Positions 1 through 7,251 of a stretch of 11,664 nt of DNA are shown in pieces. Within the stretch, counting starts at the first letter, position 1. Each line of letters starts with the position of its first letter. The stretch is from Spirochaetales bacterium (GTDB lineage: Bacteria > Spirochaetota > Spirochaetia > DSM-27196 > PWMO01): contig SLTF01000412.1 in the NCBI GenBank assembly GCA_007130025.1, positions 1 to 11,664 of the forward strand. The letters run 5' to 3'. The translations under genes were made by a program, and so were the position numbers. The notes below the pieces were generated by a model, which saw only the letters and a program-made list of their open reading frames with translations, had not been told where the DNA came from and searched no databases.

Positions 1-275
1 AGAAGCCCGATGATCAGTGAAAACGCGACCGTGAAGAACGAGTAGACCAGGTTATTTGCCAGCGAGCTGAGAAACCACGCATCGCCCACCAGCGATCGGA
101 AGTTATCAAGCCCCGCCCAGCGAATTCCGGCGGCACCAGAGAGCAGGTCCCAATGAGAGAATGCCAGGAAGAGACTGAAAACAACCGGAAGGGCGACGAA
201 GGCGAGGAAGCCCAAAAGGTTTGGTAAGAGAAACAGGTATCCTGTAATCGTGTCTTTGCGAATGGCTCGGCCCAC
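1..275 (-). CDS. Carbohydrate ABC transporter permease, MalF/UgpA-like (partial, C-terminus off the left edge)
   Basis: N-terminal 91 codons of an inner-membrane permease of the binding-protein-dependent sugar transporter family. I read it from the reverse complement. It starts with GTG at 275 behind a strong GGAGG (283-287, 7-nt spacer). The protein opens MGRAIRKDTITGYLFLLPNL, the usual opening of the first permease gene in spirochaete and Firmicutes sugar ABC operons. A first membrane segment spans about residues 13-40 (YLFLLPNLLGFLAF... PVVFSLFLAF). It is followed by a short extracytoplasmic stretch containing WAGLDNF, and a second hydrophobic segment begins near residue 70 (LANNLVYSFFTVAFSLIIGL). 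The EAA loop that contacts the ATPase lies outside the window. It sits 101 nt downstream of the binding-protein gene on the same strand, with a hairpin between them. The family is clear; the sugar transported cannot be told from this fragment. Confidence 0.9.
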   Translation of the reverse strand, partial: MGRAIRKDTITGYLFLLPNLLGFLAFVALPVVFSLFLAFSHWDLLSGAAGIRWAGLDNFRSLVGDAWFLSSLANNLVYSFFTVAFSLIIGL

Positions 276-326
276 CTGAGATCCTCCCCCGGTCGATGAA
301 ATGCGTCAAACGGTTTCTTGAATATC

Positions 327-351
327 GCGGGGAACGCTCGGCGTTCCCCGC
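327..351 (-). terminator. Intercistronic hairpin between binding-protein and permease genes (attenuator or mRNA stabiliser)
   Basis: GCGGGGAACGC (327-337) and its exact complement GCGTTCCCCGC (341-351) make an 11-bp perfect stem with a 3-nt loop, 25 nt beyond the binding-protein stop codon. On the minus strand the stem is followed by GATATTCAAG rather than a run of T, so it is not a textbook intrinsic terminator. In sugar ABC operons such structures commonly protect the 3' end of the binding-protein message or cause partial termination, giving more binding protein than permease. I infer that role here. Confidence 0.6.
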
Positions 352-376
352 TGTGTACGATGCGAATGTGATGCGC

Positions 377-1711
377 TTACCGCGCTCGTCGAATCAGGTC
401 GTTGGTTCGAGTATCGATCGCGGTAACCGTGCGATCGAGGTTCTGGCGACCGGTAAAGAGCAGCTCCACTTCTTCTCTCACCACGTTGCGTACGTCGTTG
501 TAGATCGAGATGGCGAGCGGATTGTTCGGTTGGTAGCTGAAGAGCTCCGGCTCGAGTACGACTCGTTCGAACGAGGCAACGTCGAACAGCTGTGCGGCGT
601 TCGGGCCGAGCATCGCCTCGGTCACGCGTTCGATCGGATAGCCGGTCCACGCGGGGATCTTTCCGCCCTTGGCGACCATCGGGTCCGAACCTTCGGTGGC
701 CCAGTACTGGATGAAGCGCCACGCCGCTTCGGGAACGCGGGTGTCGCCTGCGATCATCGCCCAGTCTCCCAGTGAACCTTCGTTGTAGAGCCGCTGCTGG
801 TTGGGCTGCATGGTGAACAGAGGCACAAAGGCGGTAGTGAAGTCATGGGGTGCGTCCGGTGCGGTGATGTTTCGCACCCGCCACGTGCCGGTGTAGATCA
901 TCGCAACGCGCCCGGTCAGGAATTCGGTAGCGTCCGACAGGTTCTGCGACACCACTTCCACGTAAGGGACTTCGCTTCGATCGTCGTACTGCATAGCCCG
1001 GCGCAGCTCGATGAAATCTCGGAAGAGCGGGTGGGTGAAGTTTGAGGTTCCGTCGGGGCGCAGGAAGGAGTTGGGACCCAGAGCCGCCTGTGCGCCGAGC
1101 AGGAAGAGCTGTGGCCAGTTGGGGTACATCACTCCGTAGACACGATCCTGGCCGCTGCCGGAGCTCAGCTGACGGGCGATGCGGCGGTAGTCCTGATAGG
1201 TCCACGAGGTGGGAATGGGAATTCCTGCCGCGTCAAACATATCCTTGTTGACCATGAAGAACTGCGGTCCCTTGTTCGTGGGGATGGCGTAGACGCCGTT
1301 ATCGAAGGTCGCAAAACTCAGATCCCCAAACGCTTCCTGCATGTTGAAGCCTTGGGCAGCTGCAAGAGCGTCGAGTGAAAGCGCGTTTCCCGCCTGTGCG
1401 TGCCGGGCGAGGATATCGGTCCGATAGGTGAAGAACACGTCGACCTGCCCGCCGGCAACCAGTGCGGTATCCATGCGAAGACGTCCCTGGTCGTCGTTGA
1501 CGTATCGGGTGTATACCACCCGGATATTGGGATTCGCCGCCTCGAACGCGGCGATCACGTCGGCGGGGCCGTTTTCTTCGGGAACTCCTCCCCAGACGCG
1601 GAGCGTAATCGGGTCCTCGGGTGCGGCCGCCGGCGCCTCCTGACGACCGGCGCTCCAGCCGGGCATCGCTGCGATGAGCAACACAATCAGAAATACCATA
1701 CTTCGTTTCAT
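377..1711 (-). CDS. Extracellular sugar-binding protein of an ABC importer (family 1 solute-binding protein)
   Basis: A 444-residue extracytoplasmic solute receptor that delivers a carbohydrate to the permease downstream. Start: two ATGs lie 6 nt apart. The one at 1711 is chosen because AAGGAGG (1718-1724) is 6 nt from it but abuts the upstream ATG at 1717. The N-terminus is a signal peptide (MKRSMVFLIVLLIAAMPGWSA) followed by GRQEAPAAAPEDP, a low-complexity linker. There is no cysteine at the junction, so a lipobox is not visible. The mature part shows the family-1 pattern: ITLRVWGGVPEENGPADVIAAFEAANPNIRV at the start, PTNKGPQFFMVNKDMFDAAGIPIPTSWTYQDY in the middle, and GDWAMIAGDTRVPEAAWRFIQYWAT near the C-terminal lobe. 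Length is normal for the family. The gene lies 90 nt after the response regulator and 101 nt before the permease, so it is probably in the same operon. Aromatic residues scattered through it suit sugar stacking, but the ligand is unknown. Confidence 0.92.
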   Translation of the reverse strand: MKRSMVFLIVLLIAAMPGWSAGRQEAPAAAPEDPITLRVWGGVPEENGPADVIAAFEAANPNIRVVYTRYVNDDQGRLRMDTALVAGGQVDVFFTYRTDILARHAQAGNALSLDALAAAQGFNMQEAFGDLSFATFDNGVYAIPTNKGPQFFMVNKDMFDAAGIPIPTSWTYQDYRRIARQLSSGSGQDRVYGVMYPNWPQLFLLGAQAALGPNSFLRPDGTSNFTHPLFRDFIELRRAMQYDDRSEVPYVEVVSQNLSDATEFLTGRVAMIYTGTWRVRNITAPDAPHDFTTAFVPLFTMQPNQQRLYNEGSLGDWAMIAGDTRVPEAAWRFIQYWATEGSDPMVAKGGKIPAWTGYPIERVTEAMLGPNAAQLFDVASFERVVLEPELFSYQPNNPLAISIYNDVRNVVREEVELLFTGRQNLDRTVTAIDTRTNDLIRRAR

Positions 1712-1717
1712 GAACAT

Positions 1718-1724
1718 CCTCCTT
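1718..1724 (-). promoter_or_regulatory. Ribosome binding site of the binding-protein gene
   Basis: AAGGAGG on the minus strand, 6 nt before the ATG at 1711. It abuts the alternative ATG at 1717, which settles the start in favour of 1711. Confidence 0.8.
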
Positions 1725-1741
1725 ACCGGATTGGTAGGGCC

Positions 1742-1747
1742 ATTGTA
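1742..1747 (-). promoter_or_regulatory. Possible -10 element for the binding-protein gene
   Basis: TACAAT on the minus strand (5 of 6 to TATAAT), 30 nt upstream of the start codon, in the 90-nt gap after the response regulator. A matching -35 is poor (TTCGGC at 16 nt spacing), so a separate promoter for the transport genes is only suggested. If real, it would let transport genes be expressed without the two-component genes, or be the target of the response regulator. Confidence 0.3.
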
Positions 1748-1801
1748 CGGGGTGTTTTCGCACGCCGAACACGCACGCGATTTCGAAGTTGGTCTCTGAT
1801 T

Positions 1802-3361
1802 CTACCGAGTTTCGCGCGAATGATCGTTGTCTGGTGCACGATTTTTCGATCGGACACTGCCCGGCGGAAACCCCATGACCCGCTTGAAGGTGCGGGCGAA
1901 GTACTTGTCGTTCGGAAAACCGCATTGCGCACCCACTTCGGCGATGGTCGTGCGCGGGTCGCGCAGCAGTGACACCGCAGCGTCGATGCGGACGCGGTTC
2001 ACGTACTCAACAAACCCCACTCCCAGGCTCCGGTGAAAGAGGGTGGAGAAGTACGTGGGCGACTTTCCCGCAACGGAGGCCGCTTCTTCCAGGCTGATTG
2101 CACGCCGATATTCGCGATGAATAAACTCGCGTACCCGGGCGATCTCTTCGGGGATCTGCGTCCTCTCCGCGGACTGGTGCAGAGTCGCGAACAGCTCGAA
2201 CGCCTCGGCGAGCGTACGGATGATGGTGTCGCTGTACGCGGCGTCCCGAACGGTGCGCTGCAGGGTAGCAAATGGGTTATCGGCGTTCGCCGTATGTGAT
2301 CCCGACATTCGTGCCAGCGCCGTGTGCGTGGCGTTGAGAATTGTCGCCGCGTCCAGAATCATTGATTCCCTTGGGGCGAGTACGTCTCTGCATAGTGCCT
2401 CGAACTCGGAGAGTGCGGAGTTCAGTGCTTCGGATTGGCGCTGCTCGATCAACCGAAGCAGCTTCCGGACGGAAGCTGCGATCGCGGCGGAATCCGGATC
2501 GGAGTGCTGGGGTAGCGTCGGTGTCCCGTTGGCTCGTCCGCGATCCGGTGCCCCGTCCTCTTCCATGATGACTGAGTGCGTTGTACAGAATGCGCGATCG
2601 AAGAACCCTCTGTCGCCGGGTGGAACCGGAAGAGAGATTCCGATCCGAGCCGAGAGATTCATGGAGGTGCGAAGCGTGTCGACCAGACGGGAGCCAAACC
2701 GGAGCCTGCCCGCGCGGGACGCCATCGCTGTGGTTGCAACCGGTGATGCGCGCAGCTGGAAGCACCAGAGGCCGGAGACCGACGAATCGAGGGCGATCCG
2801 AATCCCGGAACCGGACACCTGCTGAACCATTGTGATCAGCAGCGAGCCGATCGCCCCGGCGTCGCGCTGCTCAGTGGTGCGGTAAAACTGTTCGATCCGC
2901 ACGAGCAGAAGACGGGTCTCGCTGTCGGCGCCGGACGGAGACGGCGTATCCGGCACCGGTGTTACCGCGCGCGAACGGTTTTCCCCTGCCTCCAGCGAAC
3001 GGTATGCCCGGTCAAGAACCGAAGCAAGCCGCCGGGGATGCAGCTCATGTTTCAGCAGGTAGTCGGTTGCTCCCATCTCGACGGCCTGCCGGGCGTATTC
3101 GAAGTCCCGGTGGCTGGTAAGAAACACAAACGCAATCGCATACCCCTGGTCCCGGCACCGGTTCAGCAGTTCAAGCCCGGTCATTCCCGGCATCACGATG
3201 TCAGAGATCACGATGACCGGCTGCAACGCAGGGATGAGGGTGAGCGCTTCCTCTCCTGAGCGGGCGTCTCCGGCAACCGTGAAACGCGCGTCGTCGACAG
3301 GAATCAGCGAGTGGACGCCGGTTCGTACGAGCAGTTCATCATCGACAATCAGGATATTCAC
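1802..3361 (-). CDS. Response regulator with receiver and AraC-type DNA-binding domains (YesN-like)
   Basis: A 519-residue cytoplasmic transcription factor, partner of the kinase encoded just upstream. The receiver domain occupies about residues 1-120: acidic pair D7-D8, phosphoacceptor D54 (ISDIVMPGMTG), T82 and K104 (TDYLLKHEL) are all present, so it should be phosphorylatable. A poorly conserved middle region of about 280 residues follows. The AraC helix-turn-helix pair lies at about 403-505 (ISLEEAASVAGKSPTYFSTL, then AQCGFPNDKYFARTFKRVMG). The usual closing P-x-x-[YF]-R signature is degraded to PPGSVRS. The start is GTG at 3361, whose last bases overlap the kinase stop codon (GTGA), implying translational coupling; GGAG lies 9 nt upstream. 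YesN-type regulators usually control nearby sugar transport genes, here most likely the binding-protein and permease genes. Specific targets cannot be read from sequence. Confidence 0.92.
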   Translation of the reverse strand: MNILIVDDELLVRTGVHSLIPVDDARFTVAGDARSGEEALTLIPALQPVIVISDIVMPGMTGLELLNRCRDQGYAIAFVFLTSHRDFEYARQAVEMGATDYLLKHELHPRRLASVLDRAYRSLEAGENRSRAVTPVPDTPSPSGADSETRLLLVRIEQFYRTTEQRDAGAIGSLLITMVQQVSGSGIRIALDSSVSGLWCFQLRASPVATTAMASRAGRLRFGSRLVDTLRTSMNLSARIGISLPVPPGDRGFFDRAFCTTHSVIMEEDGAPDRGRANGTPTLPQHSDPDSAAIAASVRKLLRLIEQRQSEALNSALSEFEALCRDVLAPRESMILDAATILNATHTALARMSGSHTANADNPFATLQRTVRDAAYSDTIIRTLAEAFELFATLHQSAERTQIPEEIARVREFIHREYRRAISLEEAASVAGKSPTYFSTLFHRSLGVGFVEYVNRVRIDAAVSLLRDPRTTIAEVGAQCGFPNDKYFARTFKRVMGFPPGSVRSKNRAPDNDHSRETR

Positions 3362-5022
3362 GACGAGTTACTCCGGAAGGGCAGGCGAACGGTCACTCGG
3401 GACCCGGCCGGATTGCGTGGTTCAATGGTGATGCCCCAATCGGCGCCAAACTGGCTTCGGACGCGCTCGTGAATGTTGCGAAGCCCAATTCCCCCCGTGG
3501 GTGACGGTTCCGGCAGACCGCCCCCCGGTTGCTCAGGGAAACCGGCCCCGTCGTCCGCAACCACGATTTCGAGCACCTTCGGTGAAGATTGGGGCAGACA
3601 GCGAAACGATATCGTCACGTGCAGCAAACCGGTTCGACTCGACGGTGCTGCATGCTGGACGGCGTTTTCCACCAGCGGTTGAATGCAGAAAACGGGGCAG
3701 AGGGGATCACCGACGATTCCGTCCGGATCGATTTCAATATTCCACCGGTCCCCGGAGCGAAGGCGCTCAAGGGTGAGATACTCTCGGGTTGTCTGGATCT
3801 CCCGACTCAAGGGCACAACGGTTTCGCGCTCGTAGAGTGATCGCTCGAGTATGGATGAGAGCGCGGCAACGATGTCGCACACGTTGTCGGCGCCGGACAT
3901 CCGGGCGGCAAGGTTGACGCTGTTCAGGCTGTTGAGGAGAAAGTGGGGGCGGATCTGCGATCGCAGACGCGCGATTCGCGCTTCTTCCGCAAGGGCGTGC
4001 TCGCGGCGCACCTGTTCGAAGAGCCGGCCGATCTGGTCGAGCATCTGGTTGAACTGATCCGCGAGCAGTCCAATTTCATCCTTGGGCAGGCAGGGCGCGC
4101 GCGCCGTCAGGTTTCCCGCCGCCACCTCCGCCGCGGATCGCCGAAGAACGAGGAGCGATCGCGTTCCCGAGAAGACGTTCCAGACGATGGCCGCGGAAAG
4201 GAGGATCCCCAGCGACAGGATCATCGTCAGGCCGCGGCGCTGAATCGCAGCGAGGTCACCAAGGAAGAGATCTGCCGACAGCGGATACTCGATGGTCCAT
4301 CCATTCTCAAGGTCGGCCGAAAGCACGCGAAGCGGCGAAGCGACGGTCTCCTGCTGAATCAGGATCTCGGCGCCATCCCGGACGATCATTCGGGGATCGA
4401 TGATGAGGGTGAAATCACGACTGTCGATGCTGACTGCCGCGACTCCGGCGACGCTGCCCCCACCGTATGAGCGGATTGCGCGCGCAGCCGTCAGCATTTC
4501 GGAAGCTCGCAGGCCATCGGACATCCCGGTTCGCTGCGTTTCCAGGGTCCAGTGGATCCGCTCGGGGTGGGAGTTTGCCCGCTCGAACCACCGACTGTTC
4601 AGAAACCCGTCACGATTGCGCCGCGCATCCACAATGGTCGATACCAACCCGGTGGGAGTGAGAAAGAAGATATCCATGGTATGCTGGAAGCCGGCGGTGC
4701 TCACCACCCGCATCGTGTCCTGCATGTCACGAACCGCAAAGAACCCCGCCGCCGTGTCGACCGGCTCAGTGGTTTCGATATACTGCTGTACCGCGCTGCT
4801 CGAGCTGAGGTAGTTTACCGACGTGTTCACGGTTCCGATGACGCGGTTCAGGTTGAGCACGGTCTGCGAAAGCACTGCGCTCCGGCCTTCGATCAGCTGA
4901 CGCTCGATCAGGTCGGCTGCGCTGCGGGTATAGATCGCAAAACCGGCCAGTACGGGAACCAGCACGAGCACCGCAAGCAGCACGATGAGTCGTGTTCTGA
5001 GAGACCGAAAAACCAGTTTCAC
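3358..5022 (-). CDS. Membrane sensor histidine kinase, YesM-like (HPK7 / LytS-YesM type)
   Basis: A two-component kinase of about 554 residues. Numbering here is from the alternative TTG start; subtract 4 for the chosen GTG. Membrane helix 1 spans about 15-35. An extracytoplasmic sensor region of about 230 residues follows, cache-like in length. Membrane helix 2 lies at about 268-289, and a HAMP linker runs to about 340 (VAAGNLTARAPCLPKDEIGL). The phosphoacceptor block QIRPHFLLNSLNSV has H364; the family usually has QINPHF, so N is replaced by R. The ATPase domain has N457 in VENAVQHA, the DDGAGF box at 494-499 and GGIGLRN at 514-520. Start: AGGAG (5035-5039) abuts a TTG at 5034 and is 12 nt from GTG at 5022, which opens MKLVFRSLRTR. 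Neither spacing is ideal; I prefer 5022. It overlaps the regulator gene by 4 nt. Its signal is probably an extracellular sugar, inferred from the neighbouring importer. Confidence 0.9.
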   Translation of the reverse strand: MKLVFRSLRTRLIVLLAVLVLVPVLAGFAIYTRSAADLIERQLIEGRSAVLSQTVLNLNRVIGTVNTSVNYLSSSSAVQQYIETTEPVDTAAGFFAVRDMQDTMRVVSTAGFQHTMDIFFLTPTGLVSTIVDARRNRDGFLNSRWFERANSHPERIHWTLETQRTGMSDGLRASEMLTAARAIRSYGGGSVAGVAAVSIDSRDFTLIIDPRMIVRDGAEILIQQETVASPLRVLSADLENGWTIEYPLSADLFLGDLAAIQRRGLTMILSLGILLSAAIVWNVFSGTRSLLVLRRSAAEVAAGNLTARAPCLPKDEIGLLADQFNQMLDQIGRLFEQVRREHALAEEARIARLRSQIRPHFLLNSLNSVNLAARMSGADNVCDIVAALSSILERSLYERETVVPLSREIQTTREYLTLERLRSGDRWNIEIDPDGIVGDPLCPVFCIQPLVENAVQHAAPSSRTGLLHVTISFRCLPQSSPKVLEIVVADDGAGFPEQPGGGLPEPSPTGGIGLRNIHERVRSQFGADWGITIEPRNPAGSRVTVRLPFRSNSS

Positions 5023-5046
5023 GCCCGGAATCAACTCCTGTTCATA

Positions 5047-5070
5047 GCGAAGCTTCTTACGAAGCTGCGC
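5047..5070 (-). repeat. Inverted repeat in the kinase leader / beta-galactosidase upstream region
   Basis: AGCTTC (5051-5056) and GAAGCT (5061-5066) form a 6-bp perfect stem with a TTAC loop. It extends by GCG/CGC on the outside across one mismatch. It lies between the shared palindrome and the kinase start, so it would be in the kinase 5' leader. It also covers the place where a -35 box for the galactosidase promoter would be. It could be a leader hairpin or an operator for a second regulator such as the AraC-type protein; the sequence does not decide. Confidence 0.4.
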
Positions 5071-5074
5071 AAAC

Positions 5075-5093
5075 TGTTGCTATTTTAGCACCA
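5075..5093. promoter_or_regulatory. Shared palindromic operator, copy 1, with extended -10 elements on both strands
   Basis: On the minus strand the core reads TGGTGCTAAAATAGCAACA; the second copy at 7920-7938 reads TGGTGCTATAATAGCATCA, 17 of 19 identical, and both copies are preceded by AT. The symmetric form is TGNTGCTAnnnTAGCANCA. Inside it the plus strand has TGC-TATTTT (5078-5086), an extended -10 for the beta-galactosidase. The minus strand has TGC-TAAAAT (5090-5082), an extended -10 for the kinase operon. Predicted transcripts would start about 30 nt before the galactosidase and about 50 nt before the kinase. The -35 boxes are weak (TTACGA at 5057-5062 for the plus strand). A bound dimer would cover both promoters. 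The adjacent IclR-type protein is the most economical candidate binder. Confidence 0.7.
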
Positions 5094-5112
5094 ATCGCAT
5101 AGATTGGGCCAC

Positions 5113-5119
5113 GGGGAGG
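5113..5119 (+). promoter_or_regulatory. Ribosome binding site of the beta-galactosidase gene
   Basis: GGGGAGG, 5 nt upstream of GTG at 5125. It lies inside the reading frame that begins at TTG 5104, so it argues for the shorter start. Confidence 0.75.
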
Positions 5120-5124
5120 CCAGC

Positions 5125-7251
5125 GTGCGTACCATTCTTCATGGAACAGATTACTACCCGGAGCAGTGGCTCGACCAGCCCCGGGTGATTCAGGACGATT
5201 TCGCATTGATGCGCGATGCCGGTATCGACACGGTGACCCTTGGAGTCTTTGCGTGGAGCCACCTTGAGCCCGAGGAGAGACGCTATCACCTCGACTGGCT
5301 CGATGAGGTGATCCACGAGGCGGGGGAGCTGGGCATCAAGTCGATTCTGGCGACGCCGTCCGGAGCGCGACCCGCGTGGATGGCACGCCGCTATCCGGAG
5401 ATTCTCCGCACCCTCGCGGACGGTCGTCGGGCGCGGTTTGGGGGACGGCATAATCACTGCCCTACCAGCAGCGTCTATCGGGAAAAAGTGGGGGCGATAA
5501 ACGAACAACTCGCATCCCGGTTCTCAAGCCGCTCGGAGATTATTCTCTGGCACGTGTCAAACGAGTATCAGGGAACCTGTTACTGCGACAGCTGCGCGCG
5601 CGCGTTTCGCCTCTGGCTGCGTGCCGAGCACCAGGACGACCTTGATCTTCTGAACCGGCGGTGGTGGAGTTCGTTCTGGAGCCATCGCTACACCGATTGG
5701 GGGGAAATTCACCCTCCCATGCCACACGGAGAATACCAACTGCACGGACAGGTGATCGACTGGAAGCGCTTTGTGTCACATCAGATTGCCGACTTCGCCC
5801 GCCAGGAGATCGCCGCGATTCGCCGGTACGACAGCGAGACTCCCACCACCGTGAACCTGATGGGGCTGCATGCGAGCCTGAACGCGTCGGAGCTGGTGAC
5901 CGTCGCGGATCAAGTTTCGGGTGACATCTATCCCACCTGGGGGCTTCCTCCGGGAAGTGACGACGGGATGCTGCACACGATACCGGAAAACGGTGATCTC
6001 TTTCGCAACTACGCGTTCAGTCTGGCCTACTATCGAGGTCTGTCGGGCGGGCGGCCCTGGTTGCTGATGGAATCAACCCCGGGAACCACCAACTGGCATC
6101 AGGTGGGCCGTCTCAAACGTCCCGGCGCTCATGTGCTGTCCAGCCTGGCCGCGGTTGCCGGCGGCGCCGACAGCGTGCAGTACTTCCAGTGGCGCCAGGG
6201 GCGCGGTGGCTGGGAGCAATTCCATGGCTCGGTGATCGATCATCGAGGCCGGAAGGGGCGTACCTTTCACGAGGTTGCGGAACTCGGCTCCATCCTGACC
6301 CAGCTCGGCGACCTCGCGGGGCAATCCGGGAGCGCCGATGCGGCGGTGATTCTTGATACACCAAGTCGGTGGATGATCAATCAGGCGAGCGGTCCGCGAA
6401 ACGACGGACGCCGCGGTGAAGTCGAGACCGCCATGCGCCACTTCGACTCGTTGACGCGCCAGGGGCTGGTCGTGGATGTCGTTCCCTCCGAGGCGGATTT
6501 CAATCGATTTTCCATCGTCGTGCTGCCGATGGTAGCGGAGCTGAGCGAAGAAACCGCGGGCCGTCTTCTCCGCTTCGTGGCGGCCGGGGGTACCCTGCTT
6601 GTCACCTACTTTTCGGGTGTGTTCGATCGCTGGCAGCGACTGGCCGAAGACGGTTATCCCTCCTGGCTCAACGGCGCCACGGATGTTTCGGTTGTGGAGC
6701 GGGATCAGCTTGCCGCCGGAGAGACTGTACCGATTTGCTGGACGGCCAACCACACCACGGAGAACCGCGGCCCGGCGTTCGCCCGGGAGTACTGCGAAAT
6801 TATCGAGACAGGGGGCGCAGCGCAGCCTGTTGCGGTCTACGACGGCCAGTTCTACGCCGGATCTCCGGCGATTACCCGGACCAAAGTGGGCGAGGGGACG
6901 ATCTGGTACGTGGCGTGCCGCCTTGATGACACCGGCCTCGATCGACTCGCTGAAACGGTGGTGCACACCAGTGACCCGGGAACGGGAGTCGGGGTGCTTC
7001 CTCAACCCTGGCGGGGGTTTGTGACGTCGCTGCAGTTGCCGCTTCGGTGGATGGCGCGTCGCGCCGGCAACGGTTTGCTGGTATTCCTCTTCAATCCCGT
7101 TGATGCTCCGTGTGTCGTAACCGGGATACCCTCTTCCCCAATGCTCCTGTTCCGTGGGGAAACGGTGGGAACAGACGCAATGCGTCTCGACGGGTGGGGA
7201 AGCGCGGTTTTTCGAACAGCCCCGCCGCCGGCCACGGAAGTCAGGCGCTAA
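5125..7251 (+). CDS. Beta-galactosidase, glycoside hydrolase family 42
   Basis: A 708-residue cytoplasmic enzyme (no signal peptide) that removes terminal beta-galactosyl residues from imported oligosaccharides by a retaining mechanism. The start is GTG at 5125 with GGGGAGG 5 nt upstream. Catalytic TIM barrel at about 1-390: the GTDYYPEQW opening, acid/base E147 in WHVSNEYQG, and nucleophile E316 in LLMESTPGTTNWH. The four-cysteine zinc site of the family is present: C112 (HNHCPTS) with C152, C154 and C157 (CYCDSC). A glutamine amidotransferase-like trimerisation domain follows at about 400-600 (VVLPMVAELSEETAGRLLRF, FVAAGGTLLVTYFSG), then a small C-terminal beta domain to the end. Length is typical of the family. 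It is divergent from the kinase gene, shares the palindromic operator region, and its last 11 nt overlap the convergent IclR gene. Family-42 enzymes act on galactosides of plant, milk or arabinogalactan origin, and some prefer arabinosides; the exact linkage is not readable. Confidence 0.95.
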   Translation: MRTILHGTDYYPEQWLDQPRVIQDDFALMRDAGIDTVTLGVFAWSHLEPEERRYHLDWLDEVIHEAGELGIKSILATPSGARPAWMARRYPEILRTLADGRRARFGGRHNHCPTSSVYREKVGAINEQLASRFSSRSEIILWHVSNEYQGTCYCDSCARAFRLWLRAEHQDDLDLLNRRWWSSFWSHRYTDWGEIHPPMPHGEYQLHGQVIDWKRFVSHQIADFARQEIAAIRRYDSETPTTVNLMGLHASLNASELVTVADQVSGDIYPTWGLPPGSDDGMLHTIPENGDLFRNYAFSLAYYRGLSGGRPWLLMESTPGTTNWHQVGRLKRPGAHVLSSLAAVAGGADSVQYFQWRQGRGGWEQFHGSVIDHRGRKGRTFHEVAELGSILTQLGDLAGQSGSADAAVILDTPSRWMINQASGPRNDGRRGEVETAMRHFDSLTRQGLVVDVVPSEADFNRFSIVVLPMVAELSEETAGRLLRFVAAGGTLLVTYFSGVFDRWQRLAEDGYPSWLNGATDVSVVERDQLAAGETVPICWTANHTTENRGPAFAREYCEIIETGGAAQPVAVYDGQFYAGSPAITRTKVGEGTIWYVACRLDDTGLDRLAETVVHTSDPGTGVGVLPQPWRGFVTSLQLPLRWMARRAGNGLLVFLFNPVDAPCVVTGIPSSPMLLFRGETVGTDAMRLDGWGSAVFRTAPPPATEVRR

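Noticed and set aside
296..775. Plus-strand open frame of 159 codons opposite the binding-protein gene
   Set aside because: It lies antisense to a clear solute-binding protein, has no recognisable motif, and its composition is that expected of a shadow frame in GC-rich DNA.
3943..4470. Plus-strand open frame of 175 codons opposite the histidine kinase
   Set aside because: Arginine-rich shadow of the HAMP and sensor region; no start signal or motif.
5104..5124. TTG at 5104 as the beta-galactosidase start
   Set aside because: The strong GGGGAGG lies inside this extension and points to GTG at 5125; family proteins begin close to the G-x-x-YYPEQW motif.
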